Source: CAYZBM01 sp964476705 (lineage in GTDB: Bacteria; Pseudomonadota; Alphaproteobacteria; Rickettsiales; UBA6187). From it: a DNA stretch of 16,786 bases. The translations under genes and the position numbers were made by a program. Position 1 is the stretch's first letter. Each line of letters opens with the position of its first letter. Of this stretch, positions 1 through 7,454 are shown one piece after another. Where the stretch lies: assembly GCA_964476705.1 (NCBI GenBank), contig CAYZBM010000046.1, positions 1-16,786 of the forward strand. The letters run 5' to 3'. The notes beneath the pieces were generated by a model that saw only the letters and a list, made by a program, of their open reading frames with translations, searched no databases and was not told where the DNA came from.

Positions 1-19
1 ATTATTCATTATTGTAACT

Positions 20-45
20 GAAAAAATATCGTAAGATGTTTTTTC
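20..45 (-). terminator. Possible terminator hairpin after the metallophosphoesterase gene
   Basis: An inverted repeat with 11-base arms (20-30 and 35-45) and a 4-base loop lies 35 bases past the metallophosphoesterase stop codon. Ten positions pair canonically and one as a G-U wobble. Read on the minus strand, the 3' arm itself contains the T-run. The stem is very AT-rich, so this is at best a weak terminator. Nothing else is recognisable in bases 1-79. Confidence 0.3.
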
Positions 46-79
46 ACGGGCAACTTATTATATTCATAATTTTATTCAA

Positions 80-871
80 CTAATTACTTTTTGAATTATC
101 CGCCGAAAAAATCTTACCCTCAATATCAAAACCTTCACATTCATACTCACCAGATTTTTGTCTATAACCTAGCTGATTAGAAATAATTCTAGTATTTCCA
201 AGCATATGGTCATCACATTCGTGAGTATGTCCATATATCCAAATATTAGGCTGATATTTTTTGATTAAATCTGGCATATCAAGAGAGTTAAATGCCGGCA
301 TTAAAATACTATCTTCATGCCGGGTATTAGGTTTAATTATCGGCGCATGATGAGTAATAACCACCCTCGGACCTTCCAAGTCTTTTTCAAACCATTTAGT
401 AATTTTTTCCACAAATTTTTTATGCATATAAATTGTATCTATCGGCTCTAATATTTTGCCAGTATTGGCAATGATCAGCCTATAATCATTCATATGTCTT
501 TTGGCTATCTCCATGGCATCAGCATCTGCATTATTAAAATTGGTCCACATCGTGCCACCAAAAAAATTTATGCCTTCTATATTAATTTCTTCATCATAAA
601 GAAATTTAACGTTTTTATGATTATTGAATAACCAATTCTTAAATTTTATATTACTTTTATTTATTGAACCGCCATAATTATAATATTCATGATTACCAGC
701 AACATATAATACCGGCTTAATCCACTTACGTAAAAATCTACTTAAGGGAGAAAAATCACTAAAGGTCATAATATCGCCAGACAAAATCAATAAATCAGCT
801 TCTGTCTCTAATGGCGGTTCAATATGATCACCAAATTCTAAATGTAAATCACTATAAGTTATTATCTTCAT
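80..871 (-). CDS. Calcineurin-like metallophosphoesterase
   Basis: A 263-residue cytoplasmic protein with no signal peptide. It carries the complete metal-binding motif set of calcineurin-like phosphoesterases in the usual order: D8-x-H10 in SDLHLE, G32-D33 in LSGDI, G59-N-H-E62, H174-H175 in VITHHAP, and G214-H-x-H217. These residues bind the two metal ions of a phosphohydrolase. The substrate cannot be read from sequence; the family cleaves phosphomonoesters, phosphodiesters and nucleotides. The start is only 12 bases after the stop of the AI-2E-like gene and has no clear Shine-Dalgarno, so it is probably co-transcribed and translated by coupling. The family call is firm; the specific role is unknown. 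Confidence 0.88.
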   Translation of the reverse strand: MKIITYSDLHLEFGDHIEPPLETEADLLILSGDIMTFSDFSPLSRFLRKWIKPVLYVAGNHEYYNYGGSINKSNIKFKNWLFNNHKNVKFLYDEEINIEGINFFGGTMWTNFNNADADAMEIAKRHMNDYRLIIANTGKILEPIDTIYMHKKFVEKITKWFEKDLEGPRVVITHHAPIIKPNTRHEDSILMPAFNSLDMPDLIKKYQPNIWIYGHTHECDDHMLGNTRIISNQLGYRQKSGEYECEGFDIEGKIFSADNSKSN

Positions 872-883
872 AGATTATTTGTA

Positions 884-1903
884 TTAAATTAGTTTATGCA
901 ATAATAGTTCTTTTTTAATATAAGCGTAATATATTGGGGCTGCTATTAGCCCAGGAATACCAAAAGCTACCTCCATTACTAACAGTACTACTAACAACTC
1001 CCATACTTTAGCTGATATATTATTACCTACTATTTTAGCATTAATTAGATATTCCAGTTTGTGGATTATTATTAAAAATAGCAGCGAACTTACTGATATC
1101 ACTGGAGAAACCGTAAGAGCTACAAGAACTATCACCGTATTAGATATAAGATTACCAATAATTGGTAATAAACCACAGATAAAAGTTACTACTATCATGC
1201 TAGCAGTAAATGGCAGTTTATATCCTAGAAGCCTTACGATTACTAATAAGTAAATAGATGTAAATAAAGTATTTATAGCAGATATAGTAATTTGTGAAAA
1301 TACTACCTTACGAAAGGCAATATTAAACAGGTTAATTCTATTGATTAATTCTTGTGCAAGTGGACCTTTATTATTTTTCTTTTCGTCTTGTTCTTCTTCA
1401 TTCTTAACTGCAGCAATACCGCCTATTAACATTCCTACTATCAAATGTATAAAGAAAATACCAATATTACGCCCTATAACACTTATATCAGCGGCATTTT
1501 TCCGCAACCAATCAGAGACGGCAGCTTGCCATTCTTCCAAAGAATTAGGTATATAATTTTGCAGCCATGCAGGCAAATGTATATATACAGTATCAACCGC
1601 ATCTGCCATACTCCGCATTAAAGCTCCCAGTTCTGAATCACCACGAAAATAAGGAACGGCTGCGGCAATTCCTAAGCCAAATAATGCAATAGTTATAGCG
1701 GCAATCAATATTAGGAGAATAACTTCAGCTGTACGGGGCAGAACTCCTATTTTACTTAATGTAATTTCACCTTGCCGTACTATTTGAAAAACCAAAAATC
1801 CCGAAAATAAGGCTGAAAGCAAATGTAATTTTAAAGTAAAATATAAAGCTATTCCTATAAGTATATAGGATGTCAGCATTATTGTGTTTTTTTTAGTTAA
1901 CAT
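884..1903 (-). CDS. AI-2E/PerM family transporter-like membrane protein
   Basis: A 339-residue polytopic inner-membrane protein. Hydrophobic segments are clear at about 9-42, 60-85, 145-165, 203-225, 232-265, 268-282 and 300-328. The conserved family region is GLLPIIGNLISN at 244-255, followed by the loop HKLEYLINAKIVG at 281-293. The soluble stretch at about 86-140 between the second and third helices is typical of the family, and the lysine/glutamate-rich loop at 167-182 is probably cytosolic. Members include TqsA (autoinducer-2 export), PerM/YhhT and sodium/proton antiporter-like proteins, so the substrate is open; the name does not prove AI-2 transport. The ATG has a good Shine-Dalgarno (AAGGA, about 7 bases upstream) and a promoter at 1958-1986. 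It is the first gene of a two-gene unit with the metallophosphoesterase. Confidence 0.85.
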   Translation of the reverse strand: MLTKKNTIMLTSYILIGIALYFTLKLHLLSALFSGFLVFQIVRQGEITLSKIGVLPRTAEVILLILIAAITIALFGLGIAAAVPYFRGDSELGALMRSMADAVDTVYIHLPAWLQNYIPNSLEEWQAAVSDWLRKNAADISVIGRNIGIFFIHLIVGMLIGGIAAVKNEEEQDEKKNNKGPLAQELINRINLFNIAFRKVVFSQITISAINTLFTSIYLLVIVRLLGYKLPFTASMIVVTFICGLLPIIGNLISNTVIVLVALTVSPVISVSSLLFLIIIHKLEYLINAKIVGNNISAKVWELLVVLLVMEVAFGIPGLIAAPIYYAYIKKELLLHKLI

Positions 1904-1957
1904 AATTTATCCTTAATACTTATATTAAAAAACTTAGATATTATTTTTTCTTCAGCA

Positions 1958-1986
1958 ATTATAGTAGATTAAGAAATGATTGACTA
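1958..1986 (-). promoter_or_regulatory. Sigma70-type promoter of the AI-2E-like gene
   Basis: On the minus strand, TAGTCA (1986-1981, 4 of 6 to TTGACA) is separated by 17 bases from a perfect TATAAT (1963-1958). Transcription would start near 1951, about 48 bases before the ATG at 1903, and the Shine-Dalgarno lies inside this leader. Confidence 0.55.
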
Positions 1987-2070
1987 TATTTTTATAAACA
2001 CTCCTAGAATTAGTATTAAAAAGGGCTTGAAAACCATTGGCGGTTTGCGGTTAAGGAAGTATATAAATAT

Positions 2071-4020
2071 TTACTCAACTACCTTATTACGTTTATTTTC
2101 TAAGAATTTTGTAAAATCAACTATCTTTTCATCTTTTACTATTTTTTCTTCTTTATAAAAATCAAACTGCATTAGATTATTATTAATCAATAGATCATCT
2201 TTCTTTAAATAAGGTAGCTTTACTTTAAACATTGTGCCAATTCCTTTATTAGTAATAATCTCAAAACTACCGTGATGTAATTTAACTAGATGACGTACTA
2301 TATTTAAGTTTACGGTCGAAGCATCTTGAGCGTGATTAAATTCTGGCCGATATTTACGGGTCATAGCAATAAATTCTTTACGTTCATTTTCATCTAAGCC
2401 CATACCATTATCTTTTACGGTAATTATTACAAAAGCCGGTATATTATTACTTAAATATTCAACACGACTACTTACTTCAATTTTTCCATCATTTGGTGGC
2501 GTAAAGGCAATTGACTCGTGAATTATACTTAATAGTACTTGACGTAATCTTAATTTATCTGCCAAAATTAACGGTATATTTTCTTGAACATTAACAATAA
2601 GCTCAAGATTATTATCGGACGCTAGTTTTTTTTGAATAATTACTGATTTTTCAATTATCTCGGCAATATCAGTTTCAACTGGATAGATTACATCGGTGGT
2701 ATAAGTAAGCAATTGATTTATCGCCTCAGACATCATCTTAAAATATTCTTGGTAAATTTCAGCTGTCAATTTATTTTTTGGAACATTACTAATAAAATCA
2801 GTACCATTTTTTATTACCAAGAGCGGAGTATGCAATACTTTATACATTTCTTTTAAAAATTTATCTTTCTCTAAATCAGCATCACGAATAATTTTTATCG
2901 CCTCTTCTAATTTTCCTTTATTTTCTTTATCTGTTTTTATAAGCGAATTAATTTTTAGTAATTGCTGCACTAAATTATTTGTCTCATAACTACTATAACC
3001 ATCGATTTTATCAATAGATTCTCCTGACGCAATTTTATCTACTACTGATGACAACTGGATAACCGATTTACTAAGCAATCGCCTTATAGCTAAAATAAAA
3101 GTTAGAATTATTAATCCTAAAATACTCAATAATATTATTCCTGAAGATAAAATATCCCAAAAATCTTGCGCTATAATAGCTTTATTATAACCAAGCAAAA
3201 TAGTATAAGGATAATTATCCAGTTTTAAAAAATAAGAATATCTAACATCACCATTTTTAATCGGCTTAGCTAAAAATCCTGCACCTATTTTTGGTACTAT
3301 CTTATTAATATCATTGATATTTAGATTCTCTGGAAATTTTTTAGAATTATTATCTGCAGAATGTAAAGCAACTTTATTATTGTTATCAAAAATTAAAAAA
3401 CTAATATTTTTATTCTCTAAAACTTGCTCAATTTTTTGACTAAATTTCTCAACACTAAAACCAATAGATAACATACCAATAAATTTATTTTGTTTATCAA
3501 CTATTCCCATACCAGCAGGTATCACCCACTGGCCACTTGAAACCCCAATATCTGCTGAATCAAAATGTAATTGCCACGGTTCTTTTTCGGCCATTTTAGC
3601 ATAATAACGATGAGAAACATCTTTAGCCTCTGGTAGCACTCCATACATAGTACTTACTATCATTTTTTTATCAGTATTGTCCCAATCAAACATCGCCCAA
3701 GAAAAACGCTCTCTGACATTCTGATCTACAACTAAATTACTGCGTAATAACTCAGCTATTTTTTCTAGATTTTTGGGATTATTTTTAATTATTTGTTCAC
3801 CAAAAAACTTCATTAAATGACTAACATAATCAAAAGTAGAAGTCATTTCGCGGCTGATTTTATTCGACTCAGTAGCTAAAGCCTGATTTCTAATTTCTTG
3901 CCGAGAACTATAAACAACATAAGTATAAACCAAAGACAAACTAATTATAGTAAATATAATTACTGCAAAAATAACAAAATAATCTCTCGAGATTGAGTGT
4001 TTTTTTAAATGTAAATTCAA
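2071..4020 (-). CDS. Membrane-bound histidine-kinase-like protein with degenerate catalytic boxes (probable pseudokinase)
   Basis: A 649-residue sensor-kinase-shaped protein. Transmembrane helix 1 is at about 13-36 and helix 2 at about 288-312. They enclose a ~250-residue periplasmic region that looks like a Cache-type sensor (RYYAKMAE, W165-VIPAG, IGMLSIGFS). A cytosolic linker (313-385), HisKA-like (386-445) and HATPase-like (480-603) regions follow, then a charged tail. The HisKA box aligns residue for residue with the family (FL..M....L.TPL at 388-400), but the phospho-acceptor His position is Lys394. The N-box reads SIIHESIAFT (498-507) with Glu502 where Mg-binding Asn is expected. The G1 box DNGMG (537-541) is kept, but the G2 box is ASTVNLN (567-573) with no glycine. 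The start is TTG, chosen because GGGGAG (4034-4029) lies 8 bases upstream. It sits 29 bases downstream of the XRE gene, so they are one operon. Autophosphorylation is unlikely; a sensing, scaffold or phosphatase role is inferred. Confidence 0.8.
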   Translation of the reverse strand: MNLHLKKHSISRDYFVIFAVIIFTIISLSLVYTYVVYSSRQEIRNQALATESNKISREMTSTFDYVSHLMKFFGEQIIKNNPKNLEKIAELLRSNLVVDQNVRERFSWAMFDWDNTDKKMIVSTMYGVLPEAKDVSHRYYAKMAEKEPWQLHFDSADIGVSSGQWVIPAGMGIVDKQNKFIGMLSIGFSVEKFSQKIEQVLENKNISFLIFDNNNKVALHSADNNSKKFPENLNINDINKIVPKIGAGFLAKPIKNGDVRYSYFLKLDNYPYTILLGYNKAIIAQDFWDILSSGIILLSILGLIILTFILAIRRLLSKSVIQLSSVVDKIASGESIDKIDGYSSYETNNLVQQLLKINSLIKTDKENKGKLEEAIKIIRDADLEKDKFLKEMYKVLHTPLLVIKNGTDFISNVPKNKLTAEIYQEYFKMMSEAINQLLTYTTDVIYPVETDIAEIIEKSVIIQKKLASDNNLELIVNVQENIPLILADKLRLRQVLLSIIHESIAFTPPNDGKIEVSSRVEYLSNNIPAFVIITVKDNGMGLDENERKEFIAMTRKYRPEFNHAQDASTVNLNIVRHLVKLHHGSFEIITNKGIGTMFKVKLPYLKKDDLLINNNLMQFDFYKEEKIVKDEKIVDFTKFLENKRNKVVE

Positions 4021-4049
4021 CTATTTTTCTCCCCTTATATATCATCAAC

Positions 4050-4511
4050 TCAAATATTATTTTCTAAAATCCAATCAATAAAAGTAATATCTATTTTAGG
4101 TATAGCATTTTCAGTAAGCGAACGTTTGATACAAAATTCATAAATTTTATTTACATAATATTTTCGCATGTCAGGAGCAATATTAAGATTTTTAAGCTTA
4201 ACTCTCGCCTCCAAAGCCAGTAACGCATCTTTATAAAGTTCTAAATCAAGTGAAGAAACTGCATCGGGTTTACTTACTATTCTTTTGGCTAAAATAACTT
4301 CCAAATTAATTTCTTCATCAGAAACTATATAATCTATAGAAAGATCAAAGGCCTTAGATAGACCTTTAAGTAATTCAACTCCCGGATTTTTAGATAGTCC
4401 CCTTACGATACTTTGCACAGATGTTGGCGGCAGACCAGATTTATTGGCCACCTGCACTACATTCAGCTCAAGTACATTCATTATGGTTTTTATTCTTTCA
4501 GCTAATATCAT
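4050..4511 (-). CDS. XRE/Cro-type helix-turn-helix regulator
   Basis: A 153-residue protein. The N-terminal domain (about 4-65) is a standard five-helix HTH_3/XRE fold, with the helix-turn-helix at about 19-38 (VQVANKSGLPPTSVQSIVRG) and the trailing LLKGLSKAFDLSIDYIV, which closes the domain in many members. Residues 70-153 are a helical C-terminal region that I do not recognise; it could mediate dimerisation or bind a partner. It is the first gene of an operon with the histidine-kinase-like gene and is divergent from the small gene at 4760. A perfect TTGACA -35 and repeated TAGATATAGT boxes upstream suggest that it represses itself and the divergent gene. The DNA-binding role is secure; the signal is unknown. 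Confidence 0.87.
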   Translation of the reverse strand: MILAERIKTIMNVLELNVVQVANKSGLPPTSVQSIVRGLSKNPGVELLKGLSKAFDLSIDYIVSDEEINLEVILAKRIVSKPDAVSSLDLELYKDALLALEARVKLKNLNIAPDMRKYYVNKIYEFCIKRSLTENAIPKIDITFIDWILENNI

Positions 4512-4531
4512 AATAATAATCCATATTTGAG

Positions 4532-4564
4532 ACTATATCTAGTTTAGTATTTTATTTGTGTCAA
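4532..4564 (-). promoter_or_regulatory. Promoter of the XRE gene with an operator-like box over the -10
   Basis: On the minus strand a perfect TTGACA (4564-4559) is followed after 17 bases by TAGATA (4541-4536). The -10 lies inside TAGATATAGT (4541-4532), a 10-mer that recurs twice near the divergent gene. A regulator bound there would block RNA polymerase. The -10 itself is poor (3 of 6), so the promoter call rests on the -35, the spacing and the gene position. Confidence 0.5.
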
Positions 4565-4565
4565 G

Positions 4566-4609
4566 TTAGATATTCATCAGATCATAGTTATGATATATTA
4601 AATATCTAA
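4566..4609. promoter_or_regulatory. Inverted repeat TTAGATATT / AATATCTAA between the divergent genes
   Basis: Nine-base perfect arms at 4566-4574 and 4601-4609 lie just upstream of the -35 of the XRE gene. They share the TTAGATAT core with the boxes over the two putative -10 regions, so this is a plausible further operator for the same regulator. Confidence 0.4.
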
Positions 4610-4685
4610 TTGTTATACAATATATTTAATATATTTATACTTACATATAGAACTAAAAAATATTTTAGAAAAATAATTTTTCTTA

Positions 4686-4749
4686 TTGACCTTACTCGAA
4701 AATTTATATTAGATATAGTTTTTCAATTAACAATAATAACTATATCTAA
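4686..4749 (+). promoter_or_regulatory. Promoter and 12-bp inverted operator pair of the small divergent gene
   Basis: TTGACC (4686-4691) is followed after 18 bases by TAGATA (4710-4715). This -10 lies in the left arm of a perfect 12-base inverted repeat, TTAGATATAGTT (4709-4720) and its complement (4738-4749), with a 17-base spacer. The arrangement mirrors the XRE promoter: the same 10-mer covers the -10. Transcription would begin near 4722 and give a leader of about 38 bases to the ATG at 4760, with the second arm inside the leader. Confidence 0.45.
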
Positions 4750-4759
4750 CATAAATTAT

Positions 4760-5113
4760 ATGACTTATTTCCAAAAATCTTCTGCTTTAGCTAAAAGCTA
4801 TAACCAAATTGCCAAAAATACTACGGCCAAAATTTTTAGCTTAATGTTAAATGAAAAAGATCAAGAAAAATTGGTACATTCTTTTAGGAAAGAAGGCAAA
4901 GAGCTTTTTAAAAAATATAAAGAATCCCAATATTTAGATCTAAGCGAAGATTCTCTAAACCACCTGATAATCCAAATTAGCAAAATTGAAAATGAACTTA
5001 AAATCTTAGTCATCAAGGATAGATTTTTAGCTGAACATAACCGTAATATCTTTAAAAAATACTTACGTATTATATATAGTTTTCGGAAAAAACGCCTATT
5101 TTTGATCAATTAA
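4760..5113 (+). CDS. Small basic helical protein, unrecognised
   Basis: A 117-residue protein, MTYFQKSSAL... to ...KKRLFLIN, rich in Lys, Leu and Ile and almost entirely predicted helical, with no signal peptide or membrane segment. The frame is open back to an ATG at 4610, but the extra 50 residues are low-complexity Ile/Phe/Tyr and would include the putative promoter and operators, so I take the ATG at 4760. There is no clear Shine-Dalgarno. The gene is divergent from the XRE-kinase operon and shares its operator-like boxes, which suggests joint control. I do not recognise a family. A basic C-terminus (FRKKR) is visible. Confidence 0.5.
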   Translation: MTYFQKSSALAKSYNQIAKNTTAKIFSLMLNEKDQEKLVHSFRKEGKELFKKYKESQYLDLSEDSLNHLIIQISKIENELKILVIKDRFLAEHNRNIFKKYLRIIYSFRKKRLFLIN

Positions 5114-5193
5114 CCTTAAGTTTTAGAGATAGGACATAAAAGATCCAGCTTCCCCAACTCTCTTTTATAGTTCTGTCTCTAAAACCTAGGGTT
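5112..5193. repeat. 82-bp imperfect palindrome between convergent genes
   Basis: The arms run 5112-5143 and 5161-5193 around a 17-base loop, with the best-paired core TTTTAGAGA...TCTCTAAAA and ATAAAAGA...TCTTTTAT. It starts at the stop codon of the small gene and ends 14 bases before the stop of the ABC gene. It could act as a bidirectional terminator, but neither side ends in a T-run. Its sequence is unrelated to the palindromes at 8249 and 13630, so it may be another class of palindromic repeat. Confidence 0.55.
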
Positions 5194-5206
5194 AGCAAGA
5201 ATAATT

Positions 5207-7327
5207 TTATACTAGAGATATTCTGACAGCCCCAGCAGCTCTATGTCTAGCGGTAACCATTCCACTCCAATTATTATTCGCATCACTCTGTCTAGTAGTA
5301 GCTATACTAATAGAGTCACTATGTGTATCCACTATAGAAGAGCTAGCAGAAATGCTCTGTTCAGAATCGCTAATATTTTTAGCTAAAAATTTTGCTTTCG
5401 TTAAAACCCTTAAATTTAGCGCTTCTTTGCCAGCTATACGCTCAATCTCAATTACTTTATCATAAAAACTATGAACCTCTACTGAAGTTGATATATTATG
5501 GTCTACAGAATCATGATGATCGACATAAATAATTGTCTTTCCTTGCATATGCTCTTTTACTAATGCTTGTATTTTTTCTGTATTTTCAGGATCAACGCTA
5601 GCCGTAGGCTCATCCATAAGCAAAACTTTAGGCTTTACTTCATTCATTAACATTCTTATAACTGCGATACATTGTTGCTCACCTATACTTAATAAATTTG
5701 TAGACCAATCATCTTCTTTATATTGAGTATTTTTTAATAGCTCAATTTTTGAGGCTTCAAATCCTAAATGTTGCATATAGCCAATAATTTTTTCTTGATC
5801 ATCCTTAGATATAGTTTCTACAGCCCGAGGATAAATCACAACTTCTAATAAAGATGATTTATGTGGAGTAAAACCTTTTTGCGGCATTAGATAAACTTCT
5901 CTTTCTGTACAAGGAAAATTTATTTCACCAGCTGCATAAGGCCATTGATCAAAACAAGCTTTAAGTAAGGTACTTTTACCGCAACCTTTTTTACCAGCAA
6001 GCTTATAAATAGCTGGCTCTAAGACTAAATCTGTTAAAGTTTCAGGTTTACTTGAGAGAATTTTTGAAACTTTTTCACTCAAACCAATTTTCTTGCCCTC
6101 TTCGTCATTATAAACTTGAGTGGCGTAAAAGAAATTCTTAAATTCAATATTATTATTGCCAGAATTATATTTTCTTATAAGTGGCGATTTAAAGTTAAAT
6201 TTATTGATCTCATCTGCCGAATTAAGAATATAGGCGATATGCCCCATACTTTCATATGCTTGTCCCCAACTAGAAAATGGTCCTATAGAATCTCTTATTG
6301 TGGCCATTACATGCAAAGCCTGTCCAGAATAAGCATCAATCTCTTTTTGACTAACTCCTTTTTCCTTTAAAGAAGTATTAAGAGTTCTTAACATTTCAGG
6401 ATATGCAATAAACGCTGTTAATCCAACTATACAACTCATAACATCAACCAAGTGGATTTTGTATAGGGCATTTTCTTGTAGAGTTATTTCTTTTAAAATT
6501 TTTTCTTTTTCATAATTCTGCCCTCTTAACATACTAATTTGAGCGCGATTACTTTGCTCGTAATTTAATCTAGCACTAATATTTTCTCCTGAAGTCCTCT
6601 CAATCTTAAGCACGTTATTTAACTTTTTTCCTGTCACTATAATTGCAAAACCTAGAACAGTTGATAAACCCAAAGACGTTAAAGCAGGCTTTTGACCAAC
6701 TAACTTATCCATAGTACTATACATAAAATAAACATCTAAACCGTTTCCTAATAATCCAATAGTAAATGGTATTGCCGAATCAGCAAATGTATTAACATGC
6801 CTGTCAACTATACTAGAAATTTGTTGAGGTTCTTTTGGTTTACTAACATGATCTAATAAATCAGTATTCCCATGATATTCCTTATTTATCTCTTTTTTAA
6901 TTGCATTTTTTAAAGCCCGGCTCAACAATCTATTTGCAGAAACTCTTAAAGCAACATTTAATACTGGAAGTAAAGCTACCATTATAGCTTCCGCATTAAA
7001 GCTAAATACCGCATACTCATCAGACTTTATTTCTTCATTATTATTAGATTTTGTAGCAAAATGACTAACTATAGCCCCAGATATAAAAGGCAGCATGATA
7101 TTTACTGCACTTACATAGGCTATATCTCCAGCATTACTTCTTATAAAGGGCCTAACTATACGAATAAAATCAGTAGAAAATTGTTGTATATTGGCATATC
7201 GCTGCCTTAAAGAAGATGGAGTGGGAATAAACGATGTCGCATAATCTTTAGATCGAGAGAAAAACGATGGGGCTGCTAGTTGTGGCTGTATTACGCTATC
7301 TTTAGTCCCTAAAGTTCCTGCCGACAT
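5207..7327 (-). CDS. ABC half-transporter, membrane domain fused to ATPase (SbmA/YddA/ABCD-like signature)
   Basis: A 706-residue protein. Residues 60-345 form a transmembrane domain with hydrophobic segments at about 65-90, 108-130, 183-205, 215-234 and 293-312. The ATPase domain (about 393-635) has Walker A GKKGCGKST (445-453), Q-loop Gln483, signature LLSIGEQQ (545-552), Walker B KVLLMDEP (567-574), D-loop SVD (577-579) and switch His604. The GEQQ form of the signature is typical of the SbmA/YddA and peroxisomal ABCD group rather than LSGGQ exporters. Such proteins dimerise in the inner membrane; their cargo includes peptides, fatty acids or cofactors, and the cargo here is unknown. Oddities are a ~40-residue polar N-terminus and a Ser-rich C-terminal tail (654-706). 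The ATG has GAGGA 7 bases upstream. It appears monocistronic. Confidence 0.82.
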   Translation of the reverse strand: MSAGTLGTKDSVIQPQLAAPSFFSRSKDYATSFIPTPSSLRQRYANIQQFSTDFIRIVRPFIRSNAGDIAYVSAVNIMLPFISGAIVSHFATKSNNNEEIKSDEYAVFSFNAEAIMVALLPVLNVALRVSANRLLSRALKNAIKKEINKEYHGNTDLLDHVSKPKEPQQISSIVDRHVNTFADSAIPFTIGLLGNGLDVYFMYSTMDKLVGQKPALTSLGLSTVLGFAIIVTGKKLNNVLKIERTSGENISARLNYEQSNRAQISMLRGQNYEKEKILKEITLQENALYKIHLVDVMSCIVGLTAFIAYPEMLRTLNTSLKEKGVSQKEIDAYSGQALHVMATIRDSIGPFSSWGQAYESMGHIAYILNSADEINKFNFKSPLIRKYNSGNNNIEFKNFFYATQVYNDEEGKKIGLSEKVSKILSSKPETLTDLVLEPAIYKLAGKKGCGKSTLLKACFDQWPYAAGEINFPCTEREVYLMPQKGFTPHKSSLLEVVIYPRAVETISKDDQEKIIGYMQHLGFEASKIELLKNTQYKEDDWSTNLLSIGEQQCIAVIRMLMNEVKPKVLLMDEPTASVDPENTEKIQALVKEHMQGKTIIYVDHHDSVDHNISTSVEVHSFYDKVIEIERIAGKEALNLRVLTKAKFLAKNISDSEQSISASSSIVDTHSDSISIATTRQSDANNNWSGMVTARHRAAGAVRISLV

Positions 7328-7411
7328 ATTTTTTCCTCAATATAGTTTGCTACTCTCCTTTATAGTATCATTCTATTGTTGCTGATTTATTACAAAAGCT
7401 ACAAATTAAAT

Positions 7412-7442
7412 AGCTATACCCTCATTAGCGGAGTATAAAGCT
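7412..7442 (-). terminator. Hairpin, likely terminator of the copper operon
   Basis: Arms 7412-7423 and 7430-7442 with loop ATTAGC pair as AGCT, a two-base bulge, ATAC, a wobble and one or two further pairs. It lies just past the copB stop on the minus strand and is followed by an AT-rich stretch rather than a clean T-run. It separates the copper unit from the ABC gene. Confidence 0.4.
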
Positions 7443-7454
7443 ATATTAGGCCGG

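Noticed and set aside
1059..1556. Plus-strand frames of 64 and 71 codons
   Set aside because: They lie entirely antisense to the AI-2E-like gene, have unnatural composition and no ribosome binding site.
1976..2158. Plus-strand 60-codon frame with a nearby AAACC/GGTTT hairpin
   Set aside because: It overlaps the end of the kinase-like gene antisense; the hairpin has only a 5-base stem and the T-run is 8 bases away, too weak to call a terminator.
4610..4759. N-terminal extension of the small gene to an ATG at 4610
   Set aside because: The 50 residues are low-complexity Ile/Phe/Tyr and overlap the putative promoter and the 12-bp operator pair; the ATG at 4760 is more credible.
4861..5109. Minus-strand 82-codon frame
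   Set aside because: It is antisense to the small gene, basic and Ser/Leu-rich as expected of a shadow frame.
6116..6370. Plus-strand 84-codon frame
   Set aside because: It is antisense to the ABC transporter gene; a shadow.
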